Assembly: GCA_002169695.1 (NCBI GenBank)
Contig: NHJO01000007.1
Coordinates: forward strand, 1-63,049
Source: a bacterium TMED217
GTDB taxonomy: Bacteria > Fidelibacterota > Marinisomatia > Marinisomatales > UBA1611
Length of the DNA stretch: 63,049 nt
Direction of reading: 5' to 3'
The position numbers were made by a program, and so were the translations under genes. Below are positions 1 to 8,763 of the stretch, piece after piece. The notes under the pieces are model-generated. The model was not told the origin of the DNA. It was given only the letters and a program-made list of their open reading frames with translations, and did not search any database. The number at the start of each line of letters is the position of its first letter. Position 1 is the stretch's first letter.

Positions 1-219
1 AATGTTGCTCTTTCTGAGCCACTTCCTGAAGATAATTGGACTGGACCTACAGGTTTTATCCATCAAGTAGCGCATGATAATTATCTTAGTAAGCATGAAG
101 ATCCAACAGAGATTGAGTATTACATGTGTGGTCCACCTATGATGATTAAAGCAGTCGAGGATATGTTAGATGACCTTGGCGTAGAAAAAGAAATGATTGC
201 ATTTGATAGTTTTGGTTAA
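1..219 (+). CDS. nqrF: Na+-translocating NADH:quinone reductase subunit F, C-terminal end (partial)
   Basis: Only the last 72 residues are in the window, and the gene is cut by the left edge. They read in frame 1 to a TAA at 217-219. The CGPPMM motif (residues 43-48 of the fragment) and the terminal FDSFG are typical of the NqrF end, within the ferredoxin-NAD+ reductase-like NADH-binding domain. NqrF takes electrons from NADH through FAD and a 2Fe-2S centre into the sodium-pumping NQR complex of the inner membrane. The neighbours apbE (flavin transferase for NqrB/NqrC) and nqrM (maturation factor) support NQR over a generic reductase. A related oxygenase reductase cannot be excluded from the fragment alone. 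Confidence 0.88.
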   Translation, partial: NVALSEPLPEDNWTGPTGFIHQVAHDNYLSKHEDPTEIEYYMCGPPMMIKAVEDMLDDLGVEKEMIAFDSFG

Positions 220-1249
220 TAATTACTTCTCAAAGCAAATAAAAAAAGCCCAATTTATATTGGGCTTTTTATTTTTATTTAATTCATGTGGTAGTAGAAA
301 TGATAGCTATACTTTTTCTGGTAGCACTATGGGAACAACCTATTCTATAAAACTTGTATTTGAAGACATGAAATATGATAAAAAACAAATTGAGAATTCT
401 ATAGATTCTATATTGTCAGATCTTAATCAGCAAATGTCGACTTGGATAAAGGAAAGTGAAATTTCGTTGTTTAATAAAAATTTATCATTAGATCCTCAAA
501 AAGTTTCAGATGATTTTTTTTATGTGCTTGAGCAAGGAAAATTAATACACCAAAAAACTGGAGGAATGTTTGACTACACTATTTTCCCAATTATGGATAT
601 ATGGGGTTTTGGCCCTTTAGCGAATAAAAATAAGAAAATTCCAAGTGATGATGAAATAGAAACTATCTTAGAATATGTTGGTGCTGATAAAATCAAATTG
701 AATTATCCATATGTTAAGAAAACACATCCAAAAACACAATTAGATTTAAATGCAATTGCAAAAGGATATGCAGTAGATAAAATTCATGATTGGTTAATTC
801 TTAAAGGATTTTCAAATATATTTGTTGAAATTGGAGGTGAGATTAGATGTAGTGGGGTAAACATTTTTAACAATCAGTGGAGGGTAGGAATAGATGCACC
901 TATAAGAAATTCACTACCTGGGAAAAATTTGATTTCCAAAACTATACTAGATGATAAGGCCATAGCTACTTCGGGAAATTATAGAAGTTTTAGAGCTAAA
1001 AATGGGAACATGATCAGTCATACAATTAATCCAACTACTGGTTTGCAAAAGGAAACAAACATTGTATCTGTTAGCGTAAAAGCAGATGAATGCCTCACTG
1101 CAGACGCATGGGCAACTGCGTTGATGGTTTTATCGTATGATGTGGGAATCAAAAAAGTAGAAGAAGATGAAACAATAGATGCTCTATGGATTATTTTGAA
1201 TGAGGATAGTACTTTTAGTCAGAGCAGTTCTAGAAATTTTTTCAGATAG
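197..1249 (+). CDS. apbE: FAD:protein FMN transferase, lipoprotein (ApbE)
   Basis: ApbE covalently attaches FMN to threonines of NqrB and NqrC in the periplasm. The protein begins with a lipoprotein signal (KK, hydrophobic stretch, then NSC at residues 29-31). The family motifs follow: GSTMGTTYS (about 42-50), [12 protein letters not shown] (about 183), ATSGNY (about 257) and SHTINPTTG (about 274). Length matches the family (about 350). It overlaps the end of nqrF, as expected for an NQR maturation gene. The start is uncertain. TTG 197 is the longest choice and TTG 203 or 212 are possible. The signal peptide itself would begin neatly at an ATA codon at 239 (then KKAQFILG). No ATG lies upstream of the lipobox in this frame. 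Confidence 0.92.
   Translation: MHLIVLVNNYFSKQIKKAQFILGFLFLFNSCGSRNDSYTFSGSTMGTTYSIKLVFEDMKYDKKQIENSIDSILSDLNQQMSTWIKESEISLFNKNLSLDPQKVSDDFFYVLEQGKLIHQKTGGMFDYTIFPIMDIWGFGPLANKNKKIPSDDEIETILEYVGADKIKLNYPYVKKTHPKTQLDLNAIAKGYAVDKIHDWLILKGFSNIFVEIGGEIRCSGVNIFNNQWRVGIDAPIRNSLPGKNLISKTILDDKAIATSGNYRSFRAKNGNMISHTINPTTGLQKETNIVSVSVKADECLTADAWATALMVLSYDVGIKKVEEDETIDALWIILNEDSTFSQSSSRNFFR
243..276 (+). terminator. Intrinsic terminator-like hairpin after nqrF, inside the apbE 5' coding region
   Basis: A perfect 12-bp stem (243-254 with 259-270) has a TTAT loop and is followed by ATTTTT. The arms are A5-GCCCAAT and ATTGGGC-T5. It has the form of a rho-independent terminator for the nqr operon. It also lies within the apbE reading frame and encodes most of the lipoprotein signal peptide, so it may work as an attenuator rather than an absolute stop. 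Confidence 0.8.
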
Positions 1250-1254
1250 TAGAA

Positions 1255-1428
1255 TTATAAAGCTTCAATAGTTTCACATTTTTGAGCGTCACCTTCACAT
1301 ATTGAGCAACTTTCATCTGCTCCCACTCCTCCACAACTTCCTTGGATAGGCTTATCACTAAATATTACTCCAATAGAAAGTCCCAGGATAGCTAAACCGA
1401 GGATTAAGATTGATAAATATACTGTCAT
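1255..1428 (-). CDS. nqrM: Na+-NQR maturation protein NqrM
   Basis: This small protein of 57 residues has one N-terminal membrane helix (SILILGLAILGLSIGVIF) followed by KPIQGSCGG and a cysteine cluster (CSIC, then a final C). That is the NqrM (DUF539) pattern. NqrM is needed to place the iron centre between NqrD and NqrE during NQR assembly. I prefer the ATG at 1428; an in-frame TTG at 1437 would add three residues. It converges on apbE with only five bases between the stop codons, whereas in many genomes nqrM follows nqrF on the same strand. It therefore needs its own promoter in 1429-1523. Confidence 0.85.
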   Translation of the reverse strand: MTVYLSILILGLAILGLSIGVIFSDKPIQGSCGGVGADESCSICEGDAQKCETIEAL

Positions 1429-1523
1429 AATATCCAAATTTACTATAGTATCACTATTACTTATTATAAAGAAAATATTGTAAATTTGATGTTAATTATT
1501 ATTATTTAATATAGGTGTACTTT

Positions 1524-2954
1524 ATGCAAAGAAAATTAATATTATTTTTATCATTTATAATGCCAATCCTATGTCTTGGCGCAGGAGGTGACCACTCTGG
1601 CGGTTATCATTTAGATGGTAGCATTGAGAATATGAGTATTATTTGGGTCGTGCCATTTGCGGGGATTTTATTATCTATCGCTATTTTCCCTTTAGTTTTA
1701 CCAGAATTTTGGCATCATAATTTTGGTAAAATATCTTTATTTTGGGCGACTATATTGATAATTCCCTTTTTAATAAAAGAGGGTGTTTCTGTTACTTTAT
1801 ATGAGCTTCTTCATGTTGGCCTGTTAGAGTATGTTCCATTTATCATATTATTACTTGCTCTTTTTACTATCTCAGGAGGGGTAAGGCTCACGGGTACATT
1901 GGTAGGCACGCCTATCGTCAACCTTTTAATTATTTTGATTGGAACTTTACTTGCGAGTTGGATGGGAACAACCGGTGCGGCGATGCTTCTAATTAGACCA
2001 TTGATCAATGCAAATAAACATAGAAAAGAGAAAGTTCACATTATTGTCTTTTTCATATTTCTTGTTGCAAATATTGGAGGTTCACTTACTCCTCTTGGTG
2101 ACCCACCTTTATTTTTAGGTTTTTTAAAAGGAGTTGATTTCTTTTGGACTACTAGCGCTATGTTTTTGCCAATGGTTTTTATGATAGTTTCGTTACTAAT
2201 AATTTTTTATTTCTTAGACTCATACTATCTAAAGAAAGAAAATATAAATACTAACCCTAGCGCAGAAAAATTAAAGTTAGGCGTAGAAGGGGTTTTTAAT
2301 ATTGGTCTGATTTTAGGTGTCATTGTTGCTGTATTAATAAGTGGTTTTTGGAAACCTCATATTAGTTTTGAAATTTATCATGGCGTTCATCTAGAGCTGC
2401 AGAATATTGCACGAGACCTATTATTATTAGGATTGACATATGCAAGTTGGACATATACGCCGCAACAAATCAGAAAAGATAATGAATACACATGGTTCCC
2501 AATTGTTGAGGTTGCGAAACTTTTTGCAGGAATTTTTATAACTATTATTCCAGCTATTGCCATTTTAAAAGCAGGAACTAACGGTGCACTTGCTTTTATA
2601 ATAAGCTCTGTCTCTAGTGAAAGTGGTCCAATCAATATGATGTATTTTTGGTATACGGGTGTATTATCAAGCTTTTTAGATAATGCCCCAACCTATTTAG
2701 TGTTCTTTAATACTGCCGGGGGTGACCCAATTACTTTGATGGGACAAATGAAAGAGACGCTCTTAGCAATATCTATGGGAGCTGTTTTTATGGGTGCAAA
2801 TACTTATATCGGTAATGCTCCTAATTTCATGGTAAAATCTATATCGGAATCATCAGGAATAGAGATGCCAAGTTTTTTCGGTTATCTTTTTAAGTGGTCG
2901 ATTCCTTTTCTTGTCCCATTATTTATAATTGTAAGTTGGATATATTTTGGATGA
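1524..2954 (+). CDS. nhaD: NhaD-type sodium:proton antiporter
   Basis: This polytopic inner-membrane protein of about 476 residues has a signal-like first helix and roughly a dozen hydrophobic segments. It carries the ion-transporter-superfamily signatures GGSLTPLGDPPLFLGF (near residue 190) and FLDNAPTYLVFF with GAVFMGANTYIGNAPN (C-terminal half). These match NhaD antiporters, which exchange Na+ or Li+ for H+. The antiporter fits the sodium economy implied by the adjacent NQR genes. I start it at ATG 1524, which has AGGTG at 1513-1517 upstream; GTG 1515 is an in-frame alternative. Its TGA overlaps the next start by ATGA, so the adenosyltransferase is translationally coupled. Substrate is inferred from family only. 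Confidence 0.85.
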   Translation: MQRKLILFLSFIMPILCLGAGGDHSGGYHLDGSIENMSIIWVVPFAGILLSIAIFPLVLPEFWHHNFGKISLFWATILIIPFLIKEGVSVTLYELLHVGLLEYVPFIILLLALFTISGGVRLTGTLVGTPIVNLLIILIGTLLASWMGTTGAAMLLIRPLINANKHRKEKVHIIVFFIFLVANIGGSLTPLGDPPLFLGFLKGVDFFWTTSAMFLPMVFMIVSLLIIFYFLDSYYLKKENINTNPSAEKLKLGVEGVFNIGLILGVIVAVLISGFWKPHISFEIYHGVHLELQNIARDLLLLGLTYASWTYTPQQIRKDNEYTWFPIVEVAKLFAGIFITIIPAIAILKAGTNGALAFIISSVSSESGPINMMYFWYTGVLSSFLDNAPTYLVFFNTAGGDPITLMGQMKETLLAISMGAVFMGANTYIGNAPNFMVKSISESSGIEMPSFFGYLFKWSIPFLVPLFIIVSWIYFG

Positions 2955-3496
2955 GAATAACTAAGGTAACTACAAAGACTGGAGATGCTGGACAAACAAG
3001 TCTTGGCTCAGGTGAGAGGGTAAAAAAGACTCATCCTCGAATCAATTTACTTGGTGAATTAGACCATTTTAATTCTGTTCTTGGTTGGACTATTACCTCT
3101 TTATCGGATAATGATTTTATTGAAGAGTTAAAGAATATCCAGCAAGACATATTTAATATTAGTGGAGATGTCTCCATCCCAAAAGCAGATTCTGGTTTGT
3201 TAAAAGAAGAGAGGTTAATATACATTGAAAGTCAAATTGAAATTATTACAAGTAAGCTACCGCCGCTTAGAGAGTTTATTTTACCCGGTGGGAGCGAGCC
3301 TGCATCTAGGTTGCATATTACTAGAACCGTTTGTCGAAAAGTAGAGAGAGCCCTGGTTGCAACGTATGAAAATGATGAGTTTAATGAAATGCATTCGAAA
3401 TATATGAATCGTCTTTCAGATTACTTATTTTTATTAGCGCGATTAGTAAAACATAATGAAGGTCTGAATGAAGAACATTGGAATTTAAATAAATGA
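2951..3496 (+). CDS. pduO: Cob(I)alamin adenosyltransferase, PduO type
   Basis: The enzyme transfers the adenosyl group of ATP to cob(I)alamin to make coenzyme B12. The 181-residue protein has the PduO/MMAB motifs: TKTGDAGQTSLGSGERV near the N-terminus (ATP loop), HPRINLLGELD, LPGGSEPASRLHITRTVCRKVERAL in parts, and YMNRLSDYLF. The start at ATG 2951 overlaps the antiporter stop (ATGA) and gives the usual N-terminus; an upstream in-frame start at 2894 would add residues unlike the family. Its product is the cofactor of the mutase at 8764 and the ribonucleotide reductase at 55105. It ends in an ATGA overlap with nrnA. Confidence 0.93.
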   Translation: MRITKVTTKTGDAGQTSLGSGERVKKTHPRINLLGELDHFNSVLGWTITSLSDNDFIEELKNIQQDIFNISGDVSIPKADSGLLKEERLIYIESQIEIITSKLPPLREFILPGGSEPASRLHITRTVCRKVERALVATYENDEFNEMHSKYMNRLSDYLFLLARLVKHNEGLNEEHWNLNK

Positions 3497-4518
3497 ATTA
3501 TAATAATTCAGATATAGATTGGGGAAAAGTAAATGAGGTTATATCATTAGCGAATAGGATATTTCTAACAACTCATGAAAATCCTGATGGTGATGGACTA
3601 GGTTCAGAGGTGGCTTTATTTCATCATTTAGATGAATTAGGGAAAGATATAAAGATCATCAATTACTCCCAAACTCCATTAATGCTTGACTTTCTAAATG
3701 TAAATAATTGTATTGAAACGTTTGAAGAGTCCAATCATCTAGAATGGATAAAGGGTGCCGACCTTGCGATTGTGTTTGATGTTGGTGATTTTAGACGAAC
3801 TCGCGATATTAAAAGTTTAATTGATAATTTTAGCATACCTGTGATGAATATTGATCATCACCCTCATCCTGATGATCATGGCTTTACTTATAATATAGTT
3901 GATACAAAATCAGCAGCAACAGGATGTATGGTTCGCAGTTATCTAAAAGAAGCTAGAGATAAGCCTCTAACAAGGGAGATATGTGATGGAATCTATACTG
4001 CGGTTATGACTGACACAGGATGCTTCCGATATAGTAATACAGATACATACTGTCATTCAATAGCCATAGAGTGTTTAGAAAAAGGTGTAAATACAAATTT
4101 GATCTATCAAAAAATTTATGAGAATAGTTCAAAAAAACGAGTCAGCGTGTTAGGTGAGATGATTTCAAATATTGGTTATGACCTAGAAGGTAAATTTGCT
4201 TGGTCTGTTGTCATGAATAGCACAATGCAAAAGCACAATGCAACTAAAAATGATTTAGAGGGCTTTGCTGATTTCATACGTTCAATACAAGGTGTAGAGG
4301 TGGCATTAGTCATTTACGAGGCTGATTTGAATTCTTGTAGAATTAATTTACGTTCTAAGGGTAGATTTACTGTTAATAATATTGCAAAATCGTTTGGTGG
4401 CGGTGGCCATGCATTTGCTTCAGGTGCTGTAGTAAATGAACCGCTTAATGATGCAAAAAAAATGATAATAAATAATACAAAAGATATGATATTAGATCAG
4501 ATGAGAACTTTGCAGTGA
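3493..4518 (+). CDS. nrnA: DHH-family oligoribonuclease / pAp phosphatase (NrnA-like)
   Basis: This cytoplasmic DHH phosphoesterase of 341 residues probably degrades nanoRNAs and dephosphorylates 3'-phosphoadenosine 5'-phosphate. The metal-binding motifs are visible: NPDGDGLGSE (near 30), FDVGDF (near 96), NIDHHPHPD (DHH, near 120) and TDTGCFRYSNT (near 173). The C-terminal DHHA1 domain shows GGGGHAFASGA (near 300). The length matches NrnA (about 310-340) and lacks the extra domains of RecJ. It is coupled at both ends, by ATGA with the adenosyltransferase and GTGA with ispH. Confidence 0.9.
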   Translation: MNYNNSDIDWGKVNEVISLANRIFLTTHENPDGDGLGSEVALFHHLDELGKDIKIINYSQTPLMLDFLNVNNCIETFEESNHLEWIKGADLAIVFDVGDFRRTRDIKSLIDNFSIPVMNIDHHPHPDDHGFTYNIVDTKSAATGCMVRSYLKEARDKPLTREICDGIYTAVMTDTGCFRYSNTDTYCHSIAIECLEKGVNTNLIYQKIYENSSKKRVSVLGEMISNIGYDLEGKFAWSVVMNSTMQKHNATKNDLEGFADFIRSIQGVEVALVIYEADLNSCRINLRSKGRFTVNNIAKSFGGGGHAFASGAVVNEPLNDAKKMIINNTKDMILDQMRTLQ

Positions 4519-5390
4519 AAATATTAGTAGCAAAAGATGCTGGATATTGCTTTGGTGTAAGAGATGCAGTAAACCTTGCTCAAAAAAGTGGCGAGGAATA
4601 TGAGTCTGTTTTTATGCTTGGTGATATTGTGCACAATGAAGACGTGGTATCTGATTTAAATAATTCTGGTTCTGTTGTCGTCAACAATCTAGATGAAATT
4701 CCTGAGGATAAGCCTGTTTTATTTCGTGCACATGGAACAGATCCTAAAATATGGAAAGATGCTCAGAAGAAAAAATTAAATATTATTGATGCAACTTGCC
4801 CATTGGTAACGGAAATTCATAAAGAGATTAAGATTCTTGAATCTGAAGGTAGACGTACTATAATTATAGGAGACCATAATCATGATGAGGTTGAGGGTAT
4901 AGCTGCTCAGGTTTCAAAGCCTATTGTTATTTCTAGTGTTAAAGAAGCACGAGCACTTGGTAGAATGAAGAGGGCAGGTGTGGTAAGCCAGTCTACTCAG
5001 ATGATTGAGAACGTTCAAGAAATTCTTAATGTACTAGCAGAGAAAGTATTTGATCTTCGTTTTATAAATACTATTTGTTTCCCAACGAGAAGGAACCATG
5101 AGCAAATCAAAGAATTAGCTGAAATTTGTGATTTAATGATAATAATTGGCTCATTTACAAGTGCTAATTCGAAAAGGTTAACACAGTTATCATTAGCAAG
5201 AAATAAAAACTCACATCAAGTATTAAACGTAAATGATTTAGAGGAATCCTGGTTTAAAAATATTAAAAGTGTTGGAATATCAGCGGGAGCTTCAACGCCG
5301 GATAATATTATTAACCAGGTAATTGAAAAAATTAAAATAATTTCCAAAAATGATTATAAGGAAGAAATATATGAGCAACAATCCGTTTGA
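4515..5390 (+). CDS. ispH: 4-hydroxy-3-methylbut-2-enyl diphosphate reductase
   Basis: This is the last enzyme of the MEP isoprenoid pathway, an iron-sulfur enzyme that makes IPP and DMAPP. The three cluster cysteines are present in GYCFGV (Cys12), DATCPLV and NTICFPT. The substrate residues also appear: VHNEDVV (His40), [23 protein letters not shown] and ISAGASTP. The usual T-x-x-R-Q after the third cysteine is changed to TRRNH here. The start is GTG 4515, overlapping the nrnA stop. The 3' end overlaps pdxS by 20 bases. Two genes downstream lies dxs, the first MEP enzyme. Confidence 0.95.
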   Translation: MKILVAKDAGYCFGVRDAVNLAQKSGEEYESVFMLGDIVHNEDVVSDLNNSGSVVVNNLDEIPEDKPVLFRAHGTDPKIWKDAQKKKLNIIDATCPLVTEIHKEIKILESEGRRTIIIGDHNHDEVEGIAAQVSKPIVISSVKEARALGRMKRAGVVSQSTQMIENVQEILNVLAEKVFDLRFINTICFPTRRNHEQIKELAEICDLMIIIGSFTSANSKRLTQLSLARNKNSHQVLNVNDLEESWFKNIKSVGISAGASTPDNIINQVIEKIKIISKNDYKEEIYEQQSV

Positions 5391-6252
5391 TGTAAAAATT
5401 GGCTTGGCAGAAATGTTAAAAGGTGGTGTAATTATGGATGTTACGAACCATGAGCAAGCAAAGATTGCTGAAGATGCAGGAGCATGTGCAGTGATGGCTC
5501 TCGAGAGGATACCTTCAGATATAAGAAAAGATGGTGGTATTTCAAGGATGAGTGATCCAGAAATGATAAAAGAAATTCAAAGATCAGTGTCTATTCCTGT
5601 AATGGCTAAGTGTAGGATCGGGCATTTCGCGGAAGCTCAAGTACTTGAGGCTTTAGAAATTGATTTTATAGATGAGAGTGAAGTACTTACACCTGCAGAT
5701 GAGCATAATCATGTATGGAAACATGATTTTAAAGTTCCATTTGTTTGTGGCTGTAGAAATTTAGGTGAAGCATTAAGAAGGATAGCAGAAGGTGCGGCGT
5801 TGATCAGGACAAAAGGCGAAGCTGGTAGTGGTAATATTGTTGAAGCGGTACGCCACATGAGAACCGTAATGAATGATATAAAAAAAATAACGACTTTAAA
5901 TCGAGAGCAGTTAGTTGCTGAATCAAAGAATATGGGTGCTCCTCTGGATTTGGTCATTAAGGTATCAGAAAATGGTAAATTACCTGTTCCTAATTTTGCA
6001 GCAGGAGGTATTGCAACACCTGCAGACGCTTCTTTAATGATGCAATTAGGTGCTGAGACTGTATTTGTGGGATCTGGTATATTTAAAAGTGAAGATCCAG
6101 CGGCAAGGGCAAAAGCTGTTGTCGAAGCAACTACACATTATAAAGATTCAGATAAGGTATTAAAGGCTAGTATCGGATTAAAATCGGCAATGAAGGGATT
6201 AGATATGTCTGAGATACCAGATAGTGAGAGATTGCAGGAGCGTGGCTGGTGA
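5371..6252 (+). CDS. pdxS: Pyridoxal 5'-phosphate synthase lyase subunit PdxS
   Basis: PdxS makes pyridoxal phosphate from ribose 5-phosphate, glyceraldehyde 3-phosphate and ammonia, and forms a dodecamer with PdxT. The 293-residue TIM barrel has the two catalytic lysines in context ([10 protein letters not shown] and [19 protein letters not shown]), plus [13 protein letters not shown] and [14 protein letters not shown] 5371 is chosen because AAGGAAG sits just upstream and it gives the family N-terminus; an earlier in-frame ATG at 5350 lies inside ispH. It ends in a GTGA overlap with pdxT, as expected for a two-subunit synthase. Confidence 0.97.
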   Translation: MSNNPFDVKIGLAEMLKGGVIMDVTNHEQAKIAEDAGACAVMALERIPSDIRKDGGISRMSDPEMIKEIQRSVSIPVMAKCRIGHFAEAQVLEALEIDFIDESEVLTPADEHNHVWKHDFKVPFVCGCRNLGEALRRIAEGAALIRTKGEAGSGNIVEAVRHMRTVMNDIKKITTLNREQLVAESKNMGAPLDLVIKVSENGKLPVPNFAAGGIATPADASLMMQLGAETVFVGSGIFKSEDPAARAKAVVEATTHYKDSDKVLKASIGLKSAMKGLDMSEIPDSERLQERGW

Positions 6253-6860
6253 TAGAGGTTGGTGTGCTTGAGTTACAGGGTAATTACGCTCTGCATCATA
6301 ATATCTTTTCAGATCTAGGTATAAGGTCAAAAGGAGTAAAGCTTCCTAAGCATCTTGATGGGGTAGATGGATTAGTAATCCCCGGTGGAGAGTCAACTAC
6401 TATGTCTTTGTTACTTGATACTTTTAAATTAAGAGAACCGATAAAAGATTTTGCAAAAGAGAATTCAATTATGGGCACATGCGCAGGTTTGATTATGATG
6501 GCAAAAAAAATTGAACATGAAACAAAAGTGGTACCACTTAATATTCTTGATATAATGGTAAATAGGAATGCTTATGGAAGGCAAATAATGTCAAAGAAAA
6601 TGTCTATTAATTTGAAATTGAATAATGAATTAATGCCTTTAAATAGTACATTAATCAGAGCGCCAAAAATTATTGATTATGGTAAAGATGTAATGGTTTT
6701 AACTATGTTAGAAAATTCGCCTGCTGCTGTTATGCAAAATATGCACCTTGGATTATCTTTTCATCCAGAATTGGATGGTATTTCTATTTTTCATGAATTA
6801 TTATTTAACCCCTCTAGTAAATATTATTGGAATAATTTAAATAAAGTTGATGCAGCTTAA
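6249..6860 (+). CDS. pdxT: Pyridoxal 5'-phosphate synthase glutaminase subunit PdxT
   Basis: This class I glutamine amidotransferase of 203 residues supplies ammonia to PdxS. The N-terminal [23 protein letters not shown], the nucleophile in [10 protein letters not shown] (Cys about 78) and the His-Glu pair in LSFHPELDG (C-terminal) define the catalytic triad. The start is GTG 6249, whose TG is shared with the pdxS TGA. The gene end overlaps the dxs start by about ten bases, so the PLP and MEP genes are probably co-translated in one operon. Confidence 0.95.
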   Translation: MIEVGVLELQGNYALHHNIFSDLGIRSKGVKLPKHLDGVDGLVIPGGESTTMSLLLDTFKLREPIKDFAKENSIMGTCAGLIMMAKKIEHETKVVPLNILDIMVNRNAYGRQIMSKKMSINLKLNNELMPLNSTLIRAPKIIDYGKDVMVLTMLENSPAAVMQNMHLGLSFHPELDGISIFHELLFNPSSKYYWNNLNKVDAA

Positions 6861-8757
6861 ATATTTACCTCAAATTAAATCGCCGGAAGACCTTAAAAAG
6901 TTAGACAATGATGATTTGCATAAACTTTGTGATGAATTACGGTTTTATACGGTAAATACAATTACTGAAATTGGCGGTCATTTAGCACCAACTCTAGGTG
7001 TTATTGAGTTAACTACTGCACTACATTATATTTACAATGCCCCTGATGATAAAATTGTCTGGGATGTAGGTCATCAGGCATATGCGCATAAGCTTCTTAC
7101 TGGACGATTTGAAGAGTTTCCAAGTATTAGACAGTTTGGAGGTTTGAGTGGCTTTCTTAAACGAAGCGAGAGTGACTATGATGTATTTGGTGCTGGACAT
7201 GCCTCAACTGCAATATCTGCAGCTTTAGGTATGTCTGAGGCTAGATTTCAAAAGAATGAAGATTATCGCGTCGCTGCAGTCATTGGAGATGGAGCAATGA
7301 CAGGAGGTCTGGCATTTGAGGCAATAAATAATGCAGGGCATCTAGGTAGACAGATCACGGTAATTTTAAATGATAATGAGATGTCTATTAGTCCAAATGT
7401 TGGAGCATTAAGTAAGTATTTCACTAGATTGATATCTAATCCTACTTATAATGCACTTAAAAAAGAAGCTTGGGAAATAACAAAAAAGCTTCCGCTTGCT
7501 AGAAATACTATTCAATCTTTTTTAAGTAGGCTTGATAAAAGTATTAAAAATATTATTGTCCCTGGTATGCTTTTTGAAGAAATGGGCTTTCGTTATTTTG
7601 GTCCTATAGATGGTCATGACTTAGATGAATTATTAAAAACACTAGACACTATTAAAGATATTGAGCGCCCTGTTTTATTACATGTTGTTACTAAAAAAGG
7701 GAAGGGGATGCCTGTTGCGGAAGAAGATCCTATAAAATACCATGGAGTAAAAGCGAATGGAAAAAGTAATGGTAGTGTTAAAAAGAATATAAAAAAAGTA
7801 GAGACACCTTCATTCCAAGATGTTTTTGGGTATTTATCTTGTGAGGTTGCAGAAAATAGAAAAGATGTTGTCTGTATTACTGCAGCGATGAGAGAGGGGA
7901 CAGGTTTAGTTCCCTTTGAGAAAAAATTTAAAGATAGGTATTATGATGTTGGTATTGCTGAGGGTCATGCTGTTACATTTTCAGCTGGTTTAGCAACACA
8001 AGGTATTCGCCCTATTGTAGCAATTTATTCTACTTTTTTGCAAAGAGCTTTTGATCATATAGTACATGATGTATGTGTCCAAAACCTACCAGTAATTTTT
8101 TGTATGGATAGAGCTGGCATTGCTGGCGAAGATGGACCTACTCATCATGGTGCGTTGGATATATCTTATTTCCGTTGCATTCAAGGAATTGTATTGGCAG
8201 CACCGAAAAACGGGAATGAGTTTAGAAACCTTTTATATACTGCATTAAGCTACAATAGACCATTCGGTATAAGATATCCAAAATTTAGTTCTGTAGAATT
8301 TGATGAAGAAGGCCAGGCAAATCTTTTGCCAATTGGGACATGGGAAGTAGATAAAAAAGGAAAAGACATTACTATACTTGCAGTCGGGCCAATGGTATAT
8401 AGTGCTAAAGCTGTGGCAGATGAATTAGATATAGAAGGTGTCTCTTGTGAGGTTGTTAACTGTAGATTTATTAAACCTATGGATACAGCATATTTAGAAT
8501 CAGTTATTAATAGAAAAATCAGTAAGGTAATGACAATTGAAGAAGGGGTAATCAATGGCGGCTTTGGAGATGGTGTATCTTCGTTTTTATTAGAAAATGG
8601 TTATAAAGGGGAGATAAAAAGACTTGGCCTTCCTGATTCTTATGTGGAGCATGGTAGTAGGGCTCAAATATTAGATAAGCTGTTATTGAATGATAAAGGT
8701 ATAAAAATTAGAATAAAACAATTACTTAATATTGATAATGTTCTGGTAGATAAATAA
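6850..8757 (+). CDS. dxs: 1-deoxy-D-xylulose-5-phosphate synthase
   Basis: This thiamine-diphosphate enzyme condenses pyruvate and glyceraldehyde 3-phosphate to DXP, the entry to the MEP pathway. The 635-residue length is normal. The ThDP motif GDGAMTGGLAFEAINNAG, the WDVGHQAYAHKLLTGR segment, GPIDGHD and PTHHGALDISYFRCIQGI of the pyrimidine domain are all visible, followed by a transketolase C-terminal domain. I prefer ATG 6850 over TTG 6847. Since PdxST makes PLP without DXP, Dxs here most likely serves isoprenoids (and thiamine). Confidence 0.97.
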   Translation: MQLKYLPQIKSPEDLKKLDNDDLHKLCDELRFYTVNTITEIGGHLAPTLGVIELTTALHYIYNAPDDKIVWDVGHQAYAHKLLTGRFEEFPSIRQFGGLSGFLKRSESDYDVFGAGHASTAISAALGMSEARFQKNEDYRVAAVIGDGAMTGGLAFEAINNAGHLGRQITVILNDNEMSISPNVGALSKYFTRLISNPTYNALKKEAWEITKKLPLARNTIQSFLSRLDKSIKNIIVPGMLFEEMGFRYFGPIDGHDLDELLKTLDTIKDIERPVLLHVVTKKGKGMPVAEEDPIKYHGVKANGKSNGSVKKNIKKVETPSFQDVFGYLSCEVAENRKDVVCITAAMREGTGLVPFEKKFKDRYYDVGIAEGHAVTFSAGLATQGIRPIVAIYSTFLQRAFDHIVHDVCVQNLPVIFCMDRAGIAGEDGPTHHGALDISYFRCIQGIVLAAPKNGNEFRNLLYTALSYNRPFGIRYPKFSSVEFDEEGQANLLPIGTWEVDKKGKDITILAVGPMVYSAKAVADELDIEGVSCEVVNCRFIKPMDTAYLESVINRKISKVMTIEEGVINGGFGDGVSSFLLENGYKGEIKRLGLPDSYVEHGSRAQILDKLLLNDKGIKIRIKQLLNIDNVLVDK

Positions 8758-8763
8758 TGAGAA

